From the NCBI GenBank assembly GCA_949288405.1, contig CASEKM010000120.1, positions 1-8,946 on the forward strand: a DNA stretch of 8,946 bases. The letters are read 5' to 3'. Both the position numbers and the translations under genes were made by a program. Numbering within the stretch: position 1 is the stretch's first letter; every line of letters starts with the position of its first letter. Shown piece by piece: positions 6,413-8,946 of this stretch. Origin of the DNA: an uncultured bacterium. Lineage in GTDB: Bacteria; Bacillota; Clostridia; Oscillospirales; Oscillospiraceae. The notes under the pieces were generated by a model. That model ran no database searches, was not told where the DNA came from, and worked only from the letters and a program-made list of their open reading frames with translations.

Positions 6413-7212
6413 GAAAGATCAAACACGGAAGGGTGTCGGGCAGCTGCTCCGACGCCTGCTGCCTGAAGCTGGAGGGGGTGTCCGTCCACATCCAGGGGGA
6501 GGAGATCCTGGAGGACGTGTCCTTCCACCTCCACTGCGGGGAGATCGCCGCCCTCATCGGCCCCAACGGGGCGGGCAAGTCCACCCTGTTCCGCAGCGTG
6601 CTGGGACAGCTCCACTACCAGGGGAACATCACCTTCTCCCCCGCGGGGGGGCCGGCCATCCGCCTGGCCGACGGGACGGTGATGGGGGGGACCCGGCCCC
6701 TCATCGGCTATGTGCCCCAGTCCCCCACCTTTGACCGGGGGGACCCGGTGTCAGTTCTGGATTTCTTCACCGCCGCCACCTCCAGGTGGCCGGTGTGCCT
6801 GCCCATCCCCCCAAAATACCGGGAGCGGTGCCGGAAGTGCCTGGAGCGGGTCCACGGGGGCGACCTGCTGGACAAGCCCATGGGGGGCCTGTCCGGGGGA
6901 CAGCTCCAGCGGGTGCTGCTGGCCCTGGCCCTGGAGCCGGTGCCCCACATTCTGATTCTGGACGAGCCCCTGTCCGGGGTGGACATCGAGGGGGAGCACC
7001 AGCTGCTGGACATGCTGGACGAGCTGCGCACCGAGTACGACCTGTCTATCCTGCTGTCCACCCACGACTTTGCCACTCTGGACCAGTTTGCCGACAAGGT
7101 GATCTTGCTCAACAAGCGCATTTTGAAGGTGGGCGCCCCGGAGGAGGTGGTCTCCTCCCCGGAGTTTTACGAGACCTTCCACCTGCGCATGGGCCGAAAG
7201 GGGGACGCGTAA
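6409..7212 (+). CDS. znuC: Zinc/manganese ABC transporter ATP-binding protein
   Basis: A 267-residue ABC ATPase. The ATG at 6409 overlaps the lipoprotein stop as ATGA, with GGAGG 13 bases upstream. All nucleotide-binding motifs are intact: Walker A G-P-N-G-A-G-K-S-T (51-59), Q-loop Gln104 (Y-V-P-Q-S), signature L-S-G-G-Q (161-165), Walker B I-L-I-L-D-E-P (181-187) and switch His219 (S-T-H-D). It is the cytoplasmic motor of the importer. The N-terminus is extended by about 20 residues that include Cys13, Cys17 and Cys18, followed by H-L-H-C at 40-43 before Walker A. This Cys/His cluster could bind metal, but that is inference. Between the Q-loop and signature, residues 125-146 are rich in Pro, Cys and basic residues. 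The order lipoprotein-ATPase-permease is that of standard Firmicutes zinc operons. Confidence 0.94.
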   Translation: MRKIKHGRVSGSCSDACCLKLEGVSVHIQGEEILEDVSFHLHCGEIAALIGPNGAGKSTLFRSVLGQLHYQGNITFSPAGGPAIRLADGTVMGGTRPLIGYVPQSPTFDRGDPVSVLDFFTAATSRWPVCLPIPPKYRERCRKCLERVHGGDLLDKPMGGLSGGQLQRVLLALALEPVPHILILDEPLSGVDIEGEHQLLDMLDELRTEYDLSILLSTHDFATLDQFADKVILLNKRILKVGAPEEVVSSPEFYETFHLRMGRKGDA

Positions 7213-8057
7213 TGGAACTCTGGTACGCGATCGTGGACCTGCTCCCCTTTGAGTGGGCGGAGCCGGGCTCCATGTTCTTTATGAAAAACGCCCTGCTGGC
7301 GGTGCTCATCATCTCCCCCCTGTTCGGGGTGCTGTCCACCATGGTGGTCCACAGCCGCATGTCCTTCTTCTCCGACGCCCTGGGCCACTCCGCCTTCACC
7401 GGCATGGCCATCGGGGCCCTGTGCGGCTTTGCCGAGCCCACCGGGGCGGCGGTACTGTTCGCCGTGGTATTCGCCCTGCTGTTCAACCTGGTGCGGCGGC
7501 GGACGGTGCTGGCCAGCGACACGGTGATCGGGGTGTTCTCCTCCACCGCCGTGGCCCTGGGCATCTTCATCTCCACCCTGGGGGGGCGGTCCTTCACCAA
7601 GTTCAACTCCCTGCTCATCGGGGACATCCTCTCCGTGGAGCCCTCCAAGCTGGGGGTGCTGGCCCTCATCCTGCTGCTGGTGCTGGCCCTGTGGGGGCTG
7701 TCCTTCAACCAGCTGATGCTCTCCGCCGTCCACCCCGCCCTGGCGGACAGCCGGGGGGTGCGGGTGTTCTGGCAGGAGACCGTCTTCTCCGTGGCCATCG
7801 CCGTGGTGGTCACCCTGTCCATGACCTGGGTGGGCCTGCTGGTGATCAACTCCCTGCTGGTCCTGCCGGCGGCCTCCGCCCGGAACGTGTCGAGAACGAT
7901 GTTTCAGTACCACCTGGTCTCCCTGCTGGGGGCGGTGCTGGCGGGGATCGCCGGGCTGATGACCTCCTACTACAAGGGCTCCTCCGCCGGAGCGGCCATC
8001 ACCCTGTACCTGGCGGTGTGGTTCTTCTTCACCTTCCTTCTGCGCAAGAAGGGGTGA
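7212..8057 (+). CDS. znuB: Zinc/manganese ABC transporter permease (ABC-3 family)
   Basis: A 281-residue integral membrane protein. Its ATG shares one base with the ATPase stop (TAATG), so translation is coupled. Hydrophobic segments are visible near residues 27-46, 61-72, 78-94, 103-123, 146-164, 189-220, 235-252 and 258-277, consistent with the 8-9 helices of ABC-3 permeases. Family motifs are S-D-A-L-G-H-S-A-F-T-G (54-64) and G-L-L-V-I-N-S-L-L-V-L-P-A-A-S-A-R (208-224). It forms the translocation path for the metal captured by the lipoprotein. It is the last gene of the unit. The first convincing terminator is about 200 bases downstream, after a palindromic repeat. Confidence 0.94.
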   Translation: MELWYAIVDLLPFEWAEPGSMFFMKNALLAVLIISPLFGVLSTMVVHSRMSFFSDALGHSAFTGMAIGALCGFAEPTGAAVLFAVVFALLFNLVRRRTVLASDTVIGVFSSTAVALGIFISTLGGRSFTKFNSLLIGDILSVEPSKLGVLALILLLVLALWGLSFNQLMLSAVHPALADSRGVRVFWQETVFSVAIAVVVTLSMTWVGLLVINSLLVLPAASARNVSRTMFQYHLVSLLGAVLAGIAGLMTSYYKGSSAGAAITLYLAVWFFFTFLLRKKG

Positions 8058-8090
8058 GGGGGCGCTCCCGGCACACACGTTTGATTTTTT

Positions 8091-8142
8091 GTAGGGGCGG
8101 GTCCATGACCCGCCCGCGGGCCGGTCTGGGACCGGACCCTAC
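8091..8142. repeat. GC-rich compound palindrome, probable dispersed intergenic repeat
   Basis: The outer arms GTAGGG (8091-8096) and CCCTAC (8137-8142) enclose two hairpins: GGGCGGGTC with GACCCGCCC (8095-8103/8107-8115, loop CAT) and CCGGTC with GACCGG (8121-8126/8130-8135, loop TGG). The outer arm and first hairpin share two bases. The whole can fold as a three-way junction. The nested, nearly perfect symmetry in an intergenic gap resembles REP/MITE-like elements scattered in oscillospiraceal genomes. Copy number cannot be seen from one window. It might also act as a weak terminator for the metal operon, but no T tract follows it. Confidence 0.6.
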
Positions 8143-8152
8143 GGAATCCCCC

Positions 8153-8224
8153 GCCCCTTCGGGGCTCTCTATCCCTTTTGGCCTTCAGCCATTTCCCCCT
8201 GATAGGGGGAATCGTTCCCCCTTT
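8153..8224 (+). repeat. Hairpin cluster with two mutually exclusive C5/G5 stems
   Basis: A short hairpin, GCCCC-TTC-GGGGC (8153-8165), is followed by TTCCCCC (8193-8199), GGGGGAA (8205-8211) and TTCCCCC (8215-8221). The middle segment can pair with either flank, through a TGATA loop or a TCG loop. The second pairing is followed by TTT, like a terminator. With the palindrome at 8091-8142, this occupies most of the gap between the metal operon and spoVM. I see no protein gene in 8058-8423. Confidence 0.5.
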
Positions 8225-8254
8225 GTGACCCCGCTTACAAGGCTTCTGATCCAC

Positions 8255-8289
8255 ATAGTCCCCTGCTTTGAGCGGCGGGGGACTATTTT
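8255..8289 (+). terminator. Rho-independent terminator upstream of spoVM
   Basis: ATAGTCCCC (8255-8263) pairs perfectly with GGGGACTAT (8278-8286), closing a 14-base loop with a possible inner GC pairing, and TTTT follows. It is the best terminator after the metal operon and insulates spoVM from upstream transcription. Confidence 0.8.
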
Positions 8290-8362
8290 CATACGTTCAA
8301 AGACCCGGGGAGAGAACGGATGGGCGGCGCCCGTCCGTTTGGGGCCGCCCGCCCCCGCCGGT

Positions 8363-8390
8363 GTCAAAGGCCGCCCCCCGGTCATATACT
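8363..8390 (+). promoter_or_regulatory. Candidate sigma-E (or sigma-K) sporulation promoter of spoVM
   Basis: CATATACT (8383-8390) matches 6/8 of the sigma-E -10 element, and with the next A it also fits the sigma-K -10 form CATA-N3-TA. GTCAAA (8363-8368), 14 bases upstream, is a partial -35. No sigma-A pair at proper spacing is visible. In Bacillus subtilis spoVM is sigma-E dependent, which supports the reading, but the -35 is weak. Confidence 0.42.
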
Positions 8391-8423
8391 ACAGTACAAT
8401 CTCACAGAGGGGAGGCGCGTGAT

Positions 8424-8498
8424 ATGGGCATCGTGGTGGTACGGTCCCCCAAATGCCTGCGGGGGCTGCTGCGCAGGCTGTTCGGCCTGAAGGGCTGA
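8424..8498 (+). CDS. spoVM: Stage V sporulation protein SpoVM (24-residue amphipathic peptide)
   Basis: A 24-residue gene (MGIVVVRSPKCLRGLLRRLFGLKG-type sequence, shown here only as its pattern) starts at ATG 8424, eight bases after AGGGGAGG (8408-8415). It has the layout of SpoVM (26 residues in B. subtilis): a short hydrophobic N-terminus, the Ser/Leu-Pro-Lys turn with Pro9 at the same position, then an amphipathic helix with arginines at 13, 17 and 18 alternating with Leu/Phe, and G21. SpoVM is made in the mother cell, inserts into the positively curved outer forespore membrane and recruits the coat ATPase SpoIVA. The near-ideal ribosome site, the flanking terminator and sporulation-like promoter, and a SPOCS-domain coat gene next door all support a real gene despite its size. 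Residue 11 is Cys where the Bacillus protein has Phe. Confidence 0.88.
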   Translation: MGIVVVRSPKCLRGLLRRLFGLKG

Positions 8499-8505
8499 AA
8501 ACCGA

Positions 8506-8534
8506 ACATATCTTCTCCCACCGGCGCATATAGT
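8506..8534 (+). promoter_or_regulatory. Candidate sigma-E promoter of the SPOCS-domain gene
   Basis: ACATATC (8506-8512), 14 bp, CATATAGT (8527-8534). The -35 core CATAT and the -10 (6/8) fit the mother-cell sigma-E consensus at standard spacing, about 60 bases before the start codon at 8592. SipL-type genes are sigma-E dependent in Clostridioides difficile. The start of the next gene is also within reach of readthrough from spoVM. Confidence 0.5.
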
Positions 8535-8591
8535 GTCCCAAAGCCAAGCCGCGGGGACCGCGGACACGGATGGAAAAGGGAGAGGAACCGT

Positions 8592-8946
8592 ATGGAACTG
8601 GAATTTGACCGGGATGTGATCCAAGGCTGCGAGGTGCTGGCAGACGGGACCGTCTGCCAGGAGGAGACGCTGGAGTCCATCGTGCCGGACGCCTGTCCGG
8701 ACATTTTACGCATCGTGGCGGTGTGCGGACAGGCGGCCCTCAACGGCAAGCAGGCCAAAGAGGGGCTGGCCCAGGCCAGCGGGACGGTGCGGGCGGTGAT
8801 CCTGTACCAGCCCGAGGCGGGGGGAGGGCTGCGCCGCATGGAGGCGGCCCTGCCCTTCACCGCCCAGCTGGAGGCCCCCGGCCTCACGGACCGGGGACCA
8901 GTACAGGCCTGCGTCCGCCTGCGGGGGGCGGAGGCCCGGGCCCTGA
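8592..8946 (+). CDS. SPOCS-domain (DUF3794) protein, SipL-like spore coat morphogenetic factor, N-terminal part (3' partial)
   Basis: An open frame begins at ATG 8592 behind GGGAGAGG and runs off the window after 118 codons. The first domain matches DUF3794/SPOCS: an N-terminal strand segment, E-S-I-V-P-D-A-C-P-D-I-L-R-I-V-A (28-43, with the hallmark V-P-D-x-x-P-D-I-L), V-C-G-Q-A-A-L-N-G-K (44-53), G-T-V-R-A-V-I-L-Y (64-72), and L-P-F-T-A-Q-L-E (87-94). In clostridia, proteins with tandem SPOCS repeats and a C-terminal LysM domain (SipL, also called CotL in C. difficile) bind SpoIVA and drive coat assembly around the forespore. Only the first SPOCS domain is visible, so the LysM end cannot be confirmed, and other DUF3794 paralogues exist in these genomes. 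Placement directly after spoVM, with a sigma-E-like promoter between them, favours a coat role. Confidence 0.85.
   Translation, partial: MELEFDRDVIQGCEVLADGTVCQEETLESIVPDACPDILRIVAVCGQAALNGKQAKEGLAQASGTVRAVILYQPEAGGGLRRMEAALPFTAQLEAPGLTDRGPVQACVRLRGAEARAL

Noticed and set aside
7253..8422. A 389-codon plus-strand frame overlapping the permease and the following gap
   Set aside because: It is out of frame with a well-supported ABC-3 permease, is rich in Gly/Arg/Pro/His, and crosses palindromic repeats and a terminator.
1..8946. CRISPR arrays, insertion sequences, tRNA or rRNA genes, prophage modules
   Set aside because: No regularly spaced repeats, transposase motifs, tRNA cloverleaf sequences or phage genes were seen on either strand.

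Overview
The window is high-GC, gene-dense bacterial DNA in which every gene reads on the plus strand. A SpoVM homologue and a SPOCS-domain coat protein mark an endospore former. The Gram-positive T-box leader and the C/G-ending codon use point to a high-GC clostridium of the Oscillospiraceae type (Flavonifractor/Lawsonibacter-like). The lineage is an inference from gene content and composition, not a database result.

Layout. 1-153 is the 3' end of ruvX (Holliday junction resolvase-like, YqgF). 178-1350 holds a small antibiotic-biosynthesis-monooxygenase (ABM) fold protein and an EFR1-type flavodoxin/2x[4Fe-4S] ferredoxin fusion, closed by a strong hairpin. 1422-3198 is a translationally coupled pair: a class II (fuculose-phosphate type) aldolase and mtnA (methylthioribose-1-phosphate isomerase). 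These are consecutive steps of the 'DHAP shunt', which salvages 5'-methylthioadenosine and 5'-deoxyadenosine. 3195-3495 is a well-formed sigma-A promoter whose -35 box contains the mtnA stop codon, followed by a leucine T-box riboswitch (CTG specifier, T-box motif, terminator). It leads into leuA (3557-5252), a type 2, yeast/actinobacterial-like 2-isopropylmalate synthase. In this copy leuA is broken by an exact 10-bp tandem duplication that shifts the frame at about codon 90. 5369-8057 is a promoter plus a tightly overlapping three-gene zinc/manganese ABC importer operon (lipoprotein, ATPase, permease).

8058-8423 has no protein gene that I can support. It holds GC-rich palindromes that look like a dispersed intergenic repeat, a rho-independent terminator and a candidate sporulation promoter. 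Then come spoVM (24 aa, 8424-8498), a second sigma-E-like promoter, and the start of a SipL-like SPOCS-domain gene that runs off the window. SpoVM and SipL are both known partners of SpoIVA at the forespore surface, so the last 550 bases look like a small mother-cell spore-coat locus.

Most of the window is recognisable biology. The points most worth a second look are the duplicated-decamer frameshift in an otherwise fully equipped leuA, the compact aldolase-mtnA salvage pair, the spoVM/SPOCS neighbourhood with paired sigma-E-like promoters, and the Cys/His-rich N-terminus of the metal-transporter ATPase. I found no clearly undescribed multi-gene system.
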